A DNA stretch of 64,000 nt from Polytrichum commune (lineage: Eukaryota > Streptophyta > Polytrichopsida > Polytrichales > Polytrichaceae), in contig OX485804.1 of the NCBI GenBank assembly GCA_950295325.1, forward strand, positions 60,790,533-60,854,532, written 5' to 3'. The position numbers were made by a program, and so were the translations under genes. The notes below the pieces were generated by a model that saw nothing but the letters and a program-made list of their open reading frames with translations, ran no database searches and was not told where the DNA came from. Position 1 is the stretch's first letter; each line of letters begins with the position of its first letter. Shown here piece after piece: positions 13,401 through 26,627 of the stretch.

Positions 13401-16400
13401 CCACTTGAGTTTACATCAACAAAAAAATGTAAGAGTGACCATGGAACTTGAGGTCCCCAAATGGACTATTTTCAGGCCTACATCATCCTCTGACATGGTC
13501 CAACAGGTCTTGCAGTGAGAGGCAAAAAGGGTTCTCTCACTGCAAATATCAGGGGACCATGGCAGAGAAATGCCATTTTTATAAAATTTAATCCTCTTTT
13601 TTATCTTTATTTTTATTTGTTTATCCCCCCCCCCCCCCCCCCCCCCGCCAAACGTTATTGTTCTCAAGAGGAAAGAAGGGAAGAAGGGAGAAGGTCAAAC
13701 ATGAAGAAGAAAATCCCAAAACTGCCCTTTTTGGACACATATTAAAAAAAATCAGCACATCCACTTTTGGTGCATGGTTTCTTCTCTTGGTCCACAGTCG
13801 GTTTACACCTAGTGAAGGGCCCAAAATGCTTTAAAAACGCATTTTTCAGAAATCGGACCATAGAAGTGTGACCATGAAGTGTGACTATGGAAAAAGGCCA
13901 TCTGGCATGGGACAACTTTGTGGTCCATGATGTAAACAACTCCTTAGTATTGTTGTGTGATTATCATATTACTATGTTTACTATGTTAGAATGTGGATAT
14001 TCTATGTTACTATGTTATATACCTTTTGTTACTGTGTGGTTATCACATAACTAATGTTTTGGTTTCCCCTAAAAGTTCCAACATAAGCCACTTGACATCA
14101 AGAGTGACCATTGTTTAATAACGGGATTGTAATGGATCAAGGTGTTGTTACTCAAGTTTGCAGGTAATTGTCTATTGTAATATCCACTTTGATATTGAAA
14201 GTGGGAAGTGCAGGGTTTGGAGAAAGTGAGCCTTTCAACAATATCATTGCGCTCACTATCGCTTAACGGGTGTCGGAATGTAGTCTCCCTTAAGCTTTCT
14301 TGCCCCATCTTGCAATGCCTTCGCCTGGATGGGTGCAACCGCCTTATTGCTGCATCCTTTGCTCCCGTATGCCTCTCTCCTCACACATCTTTCTTGCTCT
14401 AAATGTTGTGTAGAAACTGAGTTGAATTCGACAAGGTGGGGTTCTTTGATGTTATCAAAAGATTTGTTCCGCAGTGGAATGGATAATGAGAATAGGAGAC
14501 AAATTTCAATCTCTTGGTTATCTGAAAGAAAGGTCTTAGTGAAGGCAGTTCTTCAGGTTATGTTTGAATTGGAATGTGCTAGAAAGTGAAGATGGAGAGT
14601 TTTTAATGCAAATTCACTTTGATATTCTAGTGAAGAGGATGAGCACTGGGCGTATTATTCTCTTTAGTCCGAATAGAATTATGTTAGTGGTCATATGGTT
14701 GCACCTCTGTTGTTTGTAAGAGTGCCTGATCATGTTGTCAGATCAGTGGAATTTAACAGGAGCAACAGCCACTGACTTTCCTTCCTAAGCATTCCTTCTC
14801 ATTGCTTAAGATTTCAACTATCTTGCAGTAGCCTCTTGGAACTCAAGCATTGCTGCATGTCTGAGTGATATGTTACCATGTTGATGGTTGTTTTTAGGTG
14901 GGGCTGACATCATTGAACCTGGGGATATGCCCTCATTTGACATCACTGGAAGTGGAGGCAGCCCAGATGACTTTACTTGATTTACGCGGTTGTGGTGTCC
15001 TTTATCAAGCTTCCATTCGATGTCCTCACCTTTCATCACTTGATGCCTCCTACTGCAGGTTAGTATTTTTCTAAGAGGCTGATCTTCATGTTTAAGAAAT
15101 TGATAAGGACAAGGGAGTGTCTTAAAATTCACTCCCTGTATATAATAGATGGAGCTAATGTTGGTCCTATGTGCCAACCACACCTTTTGGGATGCAGTGT
15201 ACATAATTGTTGCGTCTCCAGGCCGATAACCCTACAATTGGCAATCTTGCTGGGCTATTCCGTGGAGTCCTTTTGTACAATGCTTGTTGGTCTCATCTGC
15301 CTCTTGGTCTTTTGATGATAAAAGCCCCCTTCTGGTCCAGATACATATGATCACAGGTTTAATGTTTGCATCACTGATTTTCTCAATCAATGTGGTGTTG
15401 AGGACAGGGCCTTGTTTTCCTTTGTTGCACCGTATTGTTACAGTGTGCTTTGTAAAAGTAAAGATTAGGATTTGTAGAGCTGAACATCTTGAGAATTGTG
15501 TTCTGGGATGTGTTTTGAAAATATTTGAAGCTTTCCCAGGATTAGATTTTTGTCGAAGTAGTGTGGGATTGCTGCTTCTGCTAGAAATAATCATGTGTAT
15601 ATCTGGATGTTACAGCCAATTTGGAGACGATTGCTTAGCAGCAACAACGGCAGCATGCCCGGCCATACAAAGTTTAGTTCTGGCATCATGCCCTGCAGTA
15701 GGGCCTGTGGGGTTACTAGCTCTTAAGGAGCTTCCTCACCTCACTGTGTTGGATTTGTCGTACACTTTCCTCACAGACCTGTCACCTATTTTTGAGGCCT
15801 GTCCTCATCTGAAGGTATTTGAAACTTCTATATCAATTACCTTCACAAAGAGAACTGAGGAGGGTGGAGAAGTTAGTATTGTTCAATGTTAGAAATAAAC
15901 CGCGTAATTTATCTTGAAGCGAATTTAATTGAGATATCATATAATTGCCTTGAGAAATTACAAGTGTTGACTTCCATACATGGCAGGTGTTGCGGCTCCA
16001 AGCTTGCAAGTACCTCCGAGAGACAGCTCTCAATGCTCTGCATGGTGGCAAAGTACTCGCTGAGCTGGAGCAGTTGGACATGTCTTATGGGAGCTTGGGC
16101 CGTGTTGCAATTGAGGGTGTTCTAGCATTGTGTCCTCATCTTAAAGAAGTCAGGTTGAATGGCTGTGCCCATGTGACTGATCATCTGTGGAGTCGCCTTG
16201 CAAATCCACCCTCAGCAGTTGACTACATCATCTCTGAAGATGCAGGAATGGTGGATGTTACTTCTCTTGATGGATCTGTGGACCGGCATAGCCCAATGGA
16301 TGCTGTATACCCACAGTCTATATCCACTTCTGAGGTTCTGCAAGATATCATGTCAATTCCTGAGAAAGAGATGATAGGAAACCAGAGAGAGGGTCAGTGG

Positions 16401-19047
16401 CAAGGTGCATCAGCACACAACTTTCATGTACAAACACCTGAAGTGACTGCTGATCCATTGTCCAGTTCCAGGTCAGATGGCTTGGAAATTGAACACTCGG
16501 TGTGCATTCCTAGAAGTGGTGGTTCCCATCAGCAGGTGTTCACTTCAACACAGAGTGAAATGACTGGATCAGTGCGGGCACTTCAGACATTACTTTGTGT
16601 AGGCTGCCCTAACATACAAACAGTAGTTATTCAGCAGGATGCTGCCTGCCTCCATCTCCATTATCTGAACCTCTCACTTTCTGTCAACATCCGTGAAGTT
16701 CGACTAGGATGTGAAAATTTGACATATCTTAATTTGAGGTGAGTTTGCTCTTTCCTACACTTTCAATGAGCATGCCAGAACAACATATCTAGCTAAGAAA
16801 TCAAATTTTTAACTGTTAGTTCGAACATAAGCCTCTGGTAAATATAGATGGGCGATCATAACATGAATACTGATCATTCCGGGTTCAAGCTCTTTATGCG
16901 AACATGTTGAATTGTCATGTATGCTCTTCATCCCAGTTTTAACCAGTTAGCTCAGTTTGATAGACAGGGTTCTGGAAGTTCCACACTCCGTTTGTCAGCA
17001 TACCCCTGTGAGGCCTCCCTTTTGATACTTGCTTGCACAGGAGTAGTAGAAGTGAAGTAAAACACCTAACTGGTTGATGCTTGAATGAGATTACAGCCAG
17101 CGGCATAGCTGCCTTTCTAGTATCCCAAAAGGTTACTTCAATTCAGTGCATCTTTTGCATTCATTGTTCTAGTAGTCTAGAAGCAGCAGCAACTTGTTAT
17201 GTCTGAGCAATTTGAAATGACGTGGGATGTGTATAGCCAATGTCGCGCTCTAGTTGTTCTGGAGCTGAACTGTCCTCGCCTCGTCACACTTCTACTTCAG
17301 GTATTCAAAGATATACCTATTACATCATCACTACTGAATGGCTCCAGAATGGATCATCATTATTAGTCCCTCAGCTTTGCAATTTGAATTTATCAAGTTG
17401 ACAGAGAGTCAGTGCAACTATGCTTTGGGGTCCTATCATTAACACAATTATTCACTCCTTTGCAGGCTTGTGGGATTGAAGCAGAGATGCTTGAGCAGGC
17501 CATCCGTGGCTGCAGTCTCTTGGAAACCTTGGATGTCCGTAATTGCTCTAAGGTATTTCTTTAACATGGGGCTCTTTGTTAAACCCTGAGAAGCTTAAGT
17601 TTGTCTACATTCATGCGCTTGCAATCTCTTGGAGAAAACTCTTTTGGGATTGCTAAAGCAGTGATTAGTATAGAAAGGTTGTGTTGGAACATATCTCATT
17701 TTACTTTTATTCACTGGAAAACTAATATTTGTCAGCACTGCTGCCTCATAAAATGTCAGCAGAATTCGATATTTAGTGAGGTAGATAGGCCTATCCAAAA
17801 ACAAACCCACCAACTATCCATCAATGAGACGTTTTCATTTGAGAAATATGTTGTGTAATACTCCTACACTGATATGTGCAGTTGGGTTGCCTTTGTGAAG
17901 AGGTTGCCTCTTACCTATGCAAATTACTTTGGGTCAAAATCAGATCACAGAAACTTATAACTTTGTTTATCAATCCGTATGGCAACTACAGTAAAATAAC
18001 ATGTATTTTTTTTACCTTAGTAACAAATATCTAAAATAGTGTGAATGTTGATGAATTAGCGTGGGGCTACCTAATTGCACATATTAGTGTAGATGTTGTT
18101 AAGTGCAGAGTCTCAGGCAGATACCTATCTACATTCTTTTGTGCTTGAGAGGCTGTGAGCTAACGTGAGCAGGCCTAATTCAGTTACTTATCTTAAATTG
18201 AACACCTATATTCGATTTGTGGGTGATTGGGTGTGGATCTAAGGACGGACACCTAGAACACATGTGTTTAAAAGAGATTGGGGTATGTGAGCAGAATATG
18301 TTAACTGTTCTAGGTTCAATAGCCAACCTTATTAGGGGGGACCTATATGACCATTTACGAAAGAGAATTTTGACTTCGATACATGAGTTCTGAAAGTTAC
18401 GAGGGAAAATGGTTACATGGCCTTGATACGGATTTCCTAACCTTCTAGTACTTATCACATGTTTTATATATTACGATAGACGTGTATTATTTGGATACTT
18501 TTCCCTCTGCACCTACTTCTTGTAGGATATGAAACAAACAATGCGTGATAAATTTAGCAAATCCAAATTGTGCCCAACCATAGCCATTTGCCTCATAATT
18601 TTTGAAGCTTGTAAGAATATCTTATGCATGATTAAAGTGAAGATTCTCTTGTTCATCAAGAGGTCAAATAGGTCCCCCCCAATCGTGTTCAGTATTGAGC
18701 CTAGGATGGTTAGCATATGTTAAGCACGTAGTCCAATATTTTCTAAGCATGTGCCTTTTTGGTGTCCATTCTTAGATCCACACCTAACCACACACCACTC
18801 AAATATATGTGTTCAAAATCCAGATTGTTGCTATGTTTGATTTAGGCATGTCTACCTGAAGAGAAGTGGGTGCAGAGCTAGAAGTGTCCTTTTTCGGTCC
18901 ACTGACCTTGGTACTTTGTACGTTATGCAACTATGGCAAAGCTTTGTAATGCAACTGTTACTCTTGCAGGTTCCTGTGGGAGCGTTGGCTCGAATGCGAT
19001 CTATCTGCCCAGGGGTTAAACGGCTGTACAACACATCATCTATATAG
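4499..19047 (+). CDS. FBL15: F-box/LRR-repeat protein 15 (SLOMO-type), 17 coding exons
   Basis: Predicted substrate receptor of an SCF ubiquitin ligase; the Arabidopsis relative FBL15/SLOW MOTION affects auxin homeostasis and leaf initiation rate. Exons: 4499-5442, 6357-6630, 7289-7421, 8714-8816, 9177-9377, 10168-10438, 11153-11251, 11724-11812, 12045-12144, 12400-12570, 14214-14366, 14898-15058, 15616-15814, 15987-16738, 17237-17300, 17466-17552, 18970-19047. All junctions are GT..AG, phases match throughout, and the total is 3879 nt (1292 aa plus stop). Residues 1-395 are low-complexity (PRPRP repeat, acidic runs, Gln run). The F-box starts near residue 396 (DLTDDLLHKVFSFLEDIDLC) and continues with CRQWRAASAHEDFW. 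Cys-type LRRs fill the rest, interrupted near 1030-1160 by a Ser/Asp/Glu-rich linker inside exon 14. Arabidopsis FBL15 is roughly 990 aa, so the N-terminus is extended. The ATG at 4499 is chosen because upstream in-frame codons are only TTG/GTG. Splicing matches the family exon by exon. Confidence 0.95.
6936..7140. mobile_element. MITE copy A in FBL15 intron 2
   Basis: A perfect 20-bp terminal inverted repeat, ATATGTGCAATTAGGTTGCC at 6936-6955 and its reverse complement at 7121-7140, bounds a non-coding 205-bp element. A related copy lies in intron 16 of the same gene. No transposase is present, so this is a non-autonomous element; the superfamily is unresolved because target duplications are unclear. 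Confidence 0.85.
12571..14213 (+). other. FBL15 intron 10 (largest intron)
   Basis: At 1643 bp this is the longest intron of the gene. More than a third of it is a Tourist-like MITE (13321-13943). The rest is ordinary AT-rich intron with no exon-like frame. It splits the LRR block between the segment ending LDNCE and the one starting GLEKVSLS. Confidence 0.85.
13321..13943. mobile_element. PIF/Harbinger (Tourist-like) MITE in FBL15 intron 10
   Basis: Termini are imperfect 33-bp inverted repeats beginning GGGGCTGTTTGC on the left and GGAGTTGTTTAC on the right (read inward). Both ends are flanked by TTA (13318-13320 and 13944-13946), the 3-bp target duplication characteristic of PIF/Harbinger elements. 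No transposase frame is present. The interior holds a 22-base C run at 13625-13646. A partial second copy of the internal sequence lies at about 41885-42118. Confidence 0.85.
17864..18092. mobile_element. MITE copy B in FBL15 intron 16
   Basis: Terminal inverted repeats of 28 bp with a few mismatches lie at 17864-17891 and 18065-18092 (core ATATGTGCAGTTGGGTTGCC against GGCTACCTAATTGCACATAT). The interior matches the intron 2 copy (6936-7140), including the shared GATCACA and CAACTACAGTAAAA blocks. It is non-coding. Confidence 0.85.
18195..18810. repeat. Long fold-back repeat in FBL15 intron 16
   Basis: Sequence at about 18195-18450 is the imperfect reverse complement of about 18530-18810. 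Shared blocks include GTGTGGATCTAAG, TAACCATCCTAGG-like and GACCTAT..GACC segments. It lies in the transcribed strand of the intron, so the pre-mRNA could form a hairpin of about 250 bp. Single arms related to it recur near 32465-32650, 42785-42910, 43340-43510, 45420-45740 and 49890-50050. Confidence 0.75.
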
Positions 19048-22000
19048 AAGAGAAAACAGGGGGAACAGCCCTCATACAAGATGAGATTGATGAGATAATA
19101 ACACCATGAAAAACCATACCCAATTTACCTCAATTCCTCCTCACACATTTATCAAAGAGAGAGCAACTGGCAGGCATCCCTTCGAAGATCCCGAACCCAC
19201 TATTGTAGTTCCTAAAAGAAGACATTAATCCTCCTGCTGGCTCTAGTTGTGCACAAGAGTGGCCACCACAAAGCAACCTGTATTTATTGAGTTGCATTTC
19301 TTCCTTTTTTAGGTGGGCTGAATACTCTATTAGAAACTTCACACCTAGCTTAGCTTCAAATCAGGCACAAGGAGTCAACTAGGAAGAAGTGACTATTGCC
19401 TTGTACTATTGTATCACTGGATGCAAGTCCTGAGCCTCTATAGCCTCCCCTCGCTTCTATTTTTTTAAACCCGAAGCTGAAATTATACTTTTGTTAAAAG
19501 TACTCAAGATCTCAGAGACTTATGACATTGCTGTTCATCCCCAGCTTGGATGCATCAGTGAGGCTTTCCAGAACCTTCCCATTTATGAATTTTTTGAGGC
19601 AAGGGTAAAATGTTTATTACTTTGTTCTTGAAAAATTTGGTACAATTGTTAAACTGTGACAGCTCATCAACAGGTTAACCAAGTCTGAAAATTCTGAATC
19701 AAATTTCTGAACTTGCTGTCAGGTTACCAGAGTGGACCAGAGATGATCCGAGGGAATGAATTAAAGGTCATTGTTGAATTAAATTCCAATGAAAGAGGAC
19801 CACCTTAGGTCTCCATGGACACCCCAGGCCAGCCATGTTTCAATATTTTGAACTCCTGTGTAGAATTCTATGGAGTTTCATGGAATCACGTGGAGCATTT
19901 AGCCACACCATCTAATAGAACATATCTGAAGGCATTTGAATGTTATGAGATTTAGGACTGACTTTCAAATTGGTCTGGCATCTAAAAAATAATTTCAGTT
20001 TTGCATGACTGGACTAATGATGTTTTGGTGTCCACCTACATTCTATAATAAAATGTCGTAAGCAATAATTCCGAATAACTTTTGTCAAGGGATTTAGTGT
20101 GGAACTCTTAACTGATTAATTAAACTGCTATATTATCAAAGCTACTAATTTAACTGAAAATAATAACTAATTTATAAGTATATCCTATTATACTATATAG
20201 CTTTAAACTTGTTAAAGAGTGCATGTGAAACTTGTTCATTTGTGTCAATGCCCTAAACACCATGTATCATATGTCCACATTGAATAAACAAAATGAAATG
20301 AAATTGATTTTGGAGTCTGGGACGCAAAATTGGATTATGTTTTGGATAAAAACAAATTCCAAGGAAACACTCAAGGAAGACTTAAAAGGTGATCTTTATA
20401 CTGTTTAGATGTCTAAGACATGCTTTATTTTGGACATTGTTTTATTTTATCCAAGGTTCATTTTAGGTTATTTATGATTTTGGGTTGACAATTCATACAC
20501 TCAAGCATAAGGGTTTAGAAGTCTCTCAACCACAGTAGATGCATTTGGTTACAATCTCTCAATCTCACACTATTTACCTATGTAATAGTCTGGTAGTAAG
20601 TTCATTTTAATTGGACCTTGTGCGGTGCGCAAGCGTAGGCACAACCATCCTCAACAGTCTTGTATGGAGTAACCCATGTTGTCTCTTTACCAAAGGGAAG
20701 GACACTTGGTGTATTTAATTGTCTCATGTTAATTAGCCTTTTTGATGTAACTTGAAAGTGCAATGCGGTCATCCTTACAAGATTTTCATTTTTTCTTAAG
20801 TATTTTATTTTATTTTATTTTAATCATGTTGTCACACTCTAATTTTGTTTTAACCTCAACTCCAATTACAAGTGATAGATATCCACTGCATAAGTCAATA
20901 GGCCACACCACTCTTCAAGTTAGGAGTCCATAGTCTAATTCCTTGAATTCATTTAATTACACTTAATTCCAAAATAAGAATATACAACTCAATCCTCCCA
21001 AGTGAAATAATTACATGGAGTCCTTATGCTTCAACTACACTATGGGTCAACAAAGGATTGAACACTGTAACATGCAAATGCATCACTGGCTAGGTTTTAC
21101 TCTTCCACGTATGGGGATATGAACAATTAGCCATATGAAGGTAAGAATTGTGACCACAACACCAAAGGTTAGACTATTGACTTTTCAAATGCCTTTCCAT
21201 CTATATGTAGTCTCTTCAGTTGAATGCTACAACTACGCCCACATCAATCATCCATTGTTGTAGAATCCACTACACATTATTCCTAGTTCCCTCATGCTAA
21301 ATGTAGGGCACTTAGGAAGGATAGACTATAGAACTAAAATTCACCAAATTTATAGTTTGTGGCCTAGGTTTCTATGATGTGTATTAAAGATATTACTTCT
21401 CATACTATGGACGTAAATCTTCCCATTGGGTGAGAGTCTTGATATGGAAACATAATCTTGGGTAACACCTCTTTATCCTTGCAACTCATTCTCAACTTAC
21501 AAAATGTAAGCCAAGGCTACTTGAGTTTCTCTCACATGCATTAACAACTTTATGATCTCTTCTTTTGATTGATATTAGCTTACATACATATCACAAACAT
21601 CCTAGGTATGAAGTTAATTTATACTTCCATTCAAGTTTACCTACATCTCTCACAAACAATAGGCTTAGAAGAAGGAACTAATCTTGGTTCCAGTACAACT
21701 TACACCGAGTTTCAACAATCAATAGTCAGTAGTCTTTCCCATTACATTCTCATTTACTCCTTAAATGTTTGATAATCAATAGAAACTCTCGGGGCTCCAC
21801 TATGCAAATTAAACTTTGCCAGACAATAACCTTTCTTCATAGGATCTTTAATTTAGTTCGTCACACTCAATATAGATTGTTGTTTAAATACATCAATTCC
21901 AATATAGGCATGCAAGTCAAAACAATCTCAATTCATCTCTTAAGCAGAAGGACAACTTTGATCAAAAACATTATCACCCTTTCAATAGCATAATTTCAAG

Positions 22001-25000
22001 TTTATGAGGAACTAAGACAACTCGTACAAACTCCCTAGTGGTTCCTCAATTCATTCAGACAATAAACATAGTTGATTGAAGGTGAATCACTCATCCAATA
22101 CACAAATTCCTTGATACTACCAAAGATGATTTGTAAAGTTCTAAAATCCAATAGAGGTTCAGTGTTACTCCTCAAACAATTGTACTTATAGTGTACCCCC
22201 CCCCCCAAAAAAAAATAAAAAATCTCCCTACTTATATCTGTCAATATCCATGTGATTGGGTACACCTCTTTCTATCAGATTGTGGCCTCTTTCAAATTTT
22301 TTAATTTGAATCTCAAGCTCAGTCATTTGATTCACATGTCTCTTTAACTTTCTAGTTCCATGTAACTCCATTTACACTGCTCTTTCCTAGGGAACCATAT
22401 TTAGTAAAAAATCAAACACTACATGGAACTTTGAAATAGTATCCAGTGCCAAATATTTGCCAATTTAATTGGTGTGTGGCTTTGTCACAACCTCCTATTT
22501 GTGACAATATTGATAAACCTTTACAAAGTTGCAAAATTGAAAAACATCCATGTGGAGTCTTCATCCTACAGTCTAACCTTGTTAATACAACACTTGTTTA
22601 TACAACACCCTCGATATTACGACACATTTTTGTGTGACCAAACTTTTTGGTTCAAAACTCCCTCTTTTATACAACTACAACATTTGATAATGCAACATTT
22701 AGAATCTCCATTTTGTCATATTAAAGAGGTGGTTAATGCTAAAATTCCTTTCATCTATGTTATGTACATCTAAAATTCATCCATTTTCACTTGGGAACTA
22801 CTTGGGAACTTCACTTACCATTGGGAACTTAATGAGAATTAGGGTTACTAGTGTAGAATGGACATGGTTAGGGTTAGAGTGGCCTCCTACCTAGTATGTT
22901 GCTAAACGTCATGCATCATTGTTGTTTCGTTTCTTATTAGAGAACTCTTTATACTTTGGTGCTAATGAAATTATTAGTTTTCAAAAGTTAGTAGGGAATT
23001 TAGATAAGATGACAATTGCTAACTTGGATAGGCAACATCAACGATCTTTGAACTCCTATTTCAAGAGATCTTGAAAATATTTGTCTTTTGTTTGGAGTTA
23101 TAAGTTATTATTTATCATCTATATTGTTTAAACTCATTGTATGTATATATTTTAAGCTCATGTTACTTATGTTTTTGTATTCCCTCGATAATACAACAAC
23201 TTTATGCCATTTGTCATGTTCAAGAGAAGATGACACCTCGATAATATGTCTTTTTTGGTGTTTCCCAAACGTGTCATACTAGAGAGGGAGAACAATATTA
23301 CATTTTGCCTTGGATGCCTTTAATTGTTCCTTGTGATTTGCAAGGTGCCTATTCAATTGTGAAACCTCAAGCATATTGCTTCCTCTTGATGCCTACTAAT
23401 TGCAACGTTTGACTCTAGGCAAGACAAGAACATTGTTCACATGTTCACATTTTAAGGCTGAGAACCAGTTTTGATGATCAAATTCTGACGTTTCTAAGGC
23501 ATTTTCTGTGGATACTAATGCACTTCTCAGATTCTCAAATTTGGTCTAATGATGTGTGATTGACATTTCTAATTGCCTGAATCTTTCTCTCCGTAATATG
23601 ATTTCTCTGTTTCATGGATACATGTTCCCAGGCTATGAATGTAACTTAACAATCCATTCTGCTGCAAATTCTAGATGATCTTTTGGATTGTCAAATTTTG
23701 GACGACTTTCTATCCGTGGGTCCATAGATAGATTGGCCCACTTAACCAATTGTCTAAATTTGTATCTCCATTTTTTCTTTTTGCAGGAAGTGAAAACTTT
23801 GACAGTTGTTCATGGAAAAAATTCCCTCTAACTATGCAAGGAGCGTATTTCCCATAAATCATGGTGCTCAACTTATGGTCAGTCTGCACCACATCTCTCA
23901 GTACCATCCTACAACCAACTCACATCAACTCAAAAGAACTCACATTTTTCAATTTCGATCACACTAAGCAAGGTTATGCAAAATGGATAAACTCACAGAC
24001 TAAATTCGATCTTGGACGAATTTTGTTGAACTCAGAGTGAAGTTGACACTGTAGTAGCTTATGTAGGGCTTTGGTAGGCAGATCAATGTCATCACAATTG
24101 GAGATTGATCAATGTCACAAGAACACTTTTACGTGAATAATCTAATCTCTCTAATTGTCCACTTTAACTATATGCTCTGATCATCCGCTCTGGTTGCCCA
24201 CTTTGAAGAAAAACAACACCAACAATGTGGGAATACAGAAAGATGCAAATAGAAAGAAATGAGGATGGAGATAGAAAGAACACAATGGGCAAATTTGGTG
24301 GGTTCATTTTGCCACAATGGATCAGCGGACATCATCATCATCAAGAGTCATCACGACATGCACTAATGCCTTCTCTGCCAACCACCCAATAACTGAAGAT
24401 CGGATGTCCATGGATTATCTCCATTTCCCGTCATTGCATGCAATCTTCATCACACCCATCGAGAGGGTATAATCTCTTTGGCCTCCAAACCCTTTCTAAT
24501 GGGAGCCTGAGTGTTATAAAACAATAATTGATATTTAGTCCTGAGGTGTATAATTTTTGTGCAATAATCTACTGCTTCTTATGGCATAAATGGAAGGGTC
24601 AAAACATCTATTTCTTTAAAGTTCTTTCAAAATAATTTGGGTCCCATCTTAACAAACGATGTACACCGTTATGGTATTTAGTGTCATGCACATTATTTGT
24701 AACATAGCTTATTAATCCCAATAAGAACCACAAAGCCAAAGAAGGACAAGTTGTTTTTAACAAAAAATCGACTGAAAGCATTGTAATGTTGAGTGTCTTC
24801 GGATTCTCTTAGCAACCTCTAGTATGTTGATGCCATTTAAAAATCAACATGAAAATCTTGTCCATGGTGAGAACTACACTGATTATCCCACTTAGTGCGT
24901 GTGGTATTAATTCCCGAAACATGCATTATTTTGCCAAATCTCAAATTTTTTATTGAGTGATACTAAATTCATGAATACATGCTCATTTAACATACAATTT

Positions 25001-26600
25001 AGAAAAATTAGTGCATGCTATAAAATGTTTGTAGAGTGCATAATTTGTTTTGGTGAGCTTGAAGAGGTTGCTTCTTTTTAGTTGGTGACATTCATTCATG
25101 AGGCATCTCCTAACACTAAGAATTTCCAACACTTTTGACACTTTGGGCTCCCAACCCTAGATCTTATGGTGGCACTAATTCCCTTAGTGTAAAGAAAGTT
25201 TAGTATCACTTTCACTAATTTCTCACACGCACTACTAGCCTACCCTTGCTAAATGGGATAATCAATGTACTTCAAGCATTAAAATCACCTAACAGAGAAC
25301 CTCCCCCAAAGACTCATAAGAAACAAACTCGGTGAAAAGAAGACTGGAAGGGTCTATACTTGTAGATTTGTAGCTTTGGTGCCCAAGGATGACAATGCAT
25401 CTGACAAATATAATGTAATATTCATTTATAGGTTCCTGATCCTCATAGCATTTGGAATTGGACATGTAGGGCTCGAAATCTAATGGTAAAATATACATTT
25501 TTCTTCAAATTTTATGACCACAAATTTAAACATCCACATCTTCAAATTTATATTGATCAACAACTGAGCAAATGTATCTGCAACAAAACAAACACATGCA
25601 CTGGCTTCAAATAGAAAATCAACAACAATTCTATGCACACATCTTGTGAGATATTATTGTGTCCAAGAGTTAGTTAAATTGAAAGAGAGGACTATATAAG
25701 CAGCTTGTTAAAGTTTGAGAGATTTAGGATAGCAGCACAAGCTACAAACATTTAAAGCACAGGAGAAACAACTAGAATAGAGTACTGCATGTACTCTTTA
25801 AGATGAGAATAAGCTGGCACAAAGGATTTTTGCTACTAGAATATTTCTCATTGATGTGTTACATGCATGTTGCATGTCATCCATAAAATGTACAAAGTAA
25901 AAATTTCAAATAATTTCAAAAGGGAGTTTGGACATCATTGTCGATGTCAGTTGGATGTCAACAAGTCATTTACAATGTCCAATGTGAATTGGTGTTCATA
26001 AACACTACAGACATATCTTACTAGACCACTTTACTTAAGGAAGACGAACAAGAAAAACTTGCAATAAAGGCCTTCTTGAAGCTGTTGAAAGTGTATGTGG
26101 TCAAAAAATCTTAAACCATCCACTTTCAAACAGAAGGAAAGCTGTTTATTTAAAAAAAAGCTGGAATTGGGGATAAACCTTCAGCTAGGTACGCATGAAG
26201 CTCTATTTAAGGCATGACAACCAGCATAGCAATAATAGATGAACCTGAACATGGAGCTCCATCTGAGTAAAATTATGATGAAGGGGGCACTGTAAATGAC
26301 AAGTTTGGATCATACTTGCCCCTCATTCTATTTACTGATATTGTAAATGTGGTGGCATTGGACTTCACATGTCAAACGAGAAAAAACCTGGACAATGCTA
26401 TCCAGGCAAAATCGTTTGAGCCCATGCAAAACTAAAGGATCCAAATTCAATATCCGACACACACTGAAGTCGCCCTCACCTTCATCTGTTGGAGGGTCAA
26501 ACCATGATTGGACTTCATCTTTTTTTTAACATGATTTTTTTGTACCTGGAAGTCAAACAATCAAATCCACAAGTGTTTCAGCTTCAAATGGCATTGGTTC
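19048..26600. other. Intergenic, AT-rich, repeat-derived DNA
   Basis: The start holds the FBL15 3' untranslated region; no single polyadenylation site could be fixed. The rest has only short frames without domains. One recognisable repeat copy is at 22566-23296. No RNA gene was recognised. Confidence 0.6.
22566..23296. repeat. Dispersed repeat, copy 1
   Basis: About 730 bp that recurs as a diverged direct copy at 49080-49851. The copies share CAGTCTAACC at one end and an AGAGGGAGAACAAT block at the other. Internal motifs such as TCGATAATACAACA occur in both orientations, and the CAGTCTAACCT start recalls pogo-type termini, but a true inverted terminal repeat was not confirmed. Confidence 0.7.
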
Positions 26601-26627
26601 CACAAGGTGCAAAATGGTTTGAGAAAC

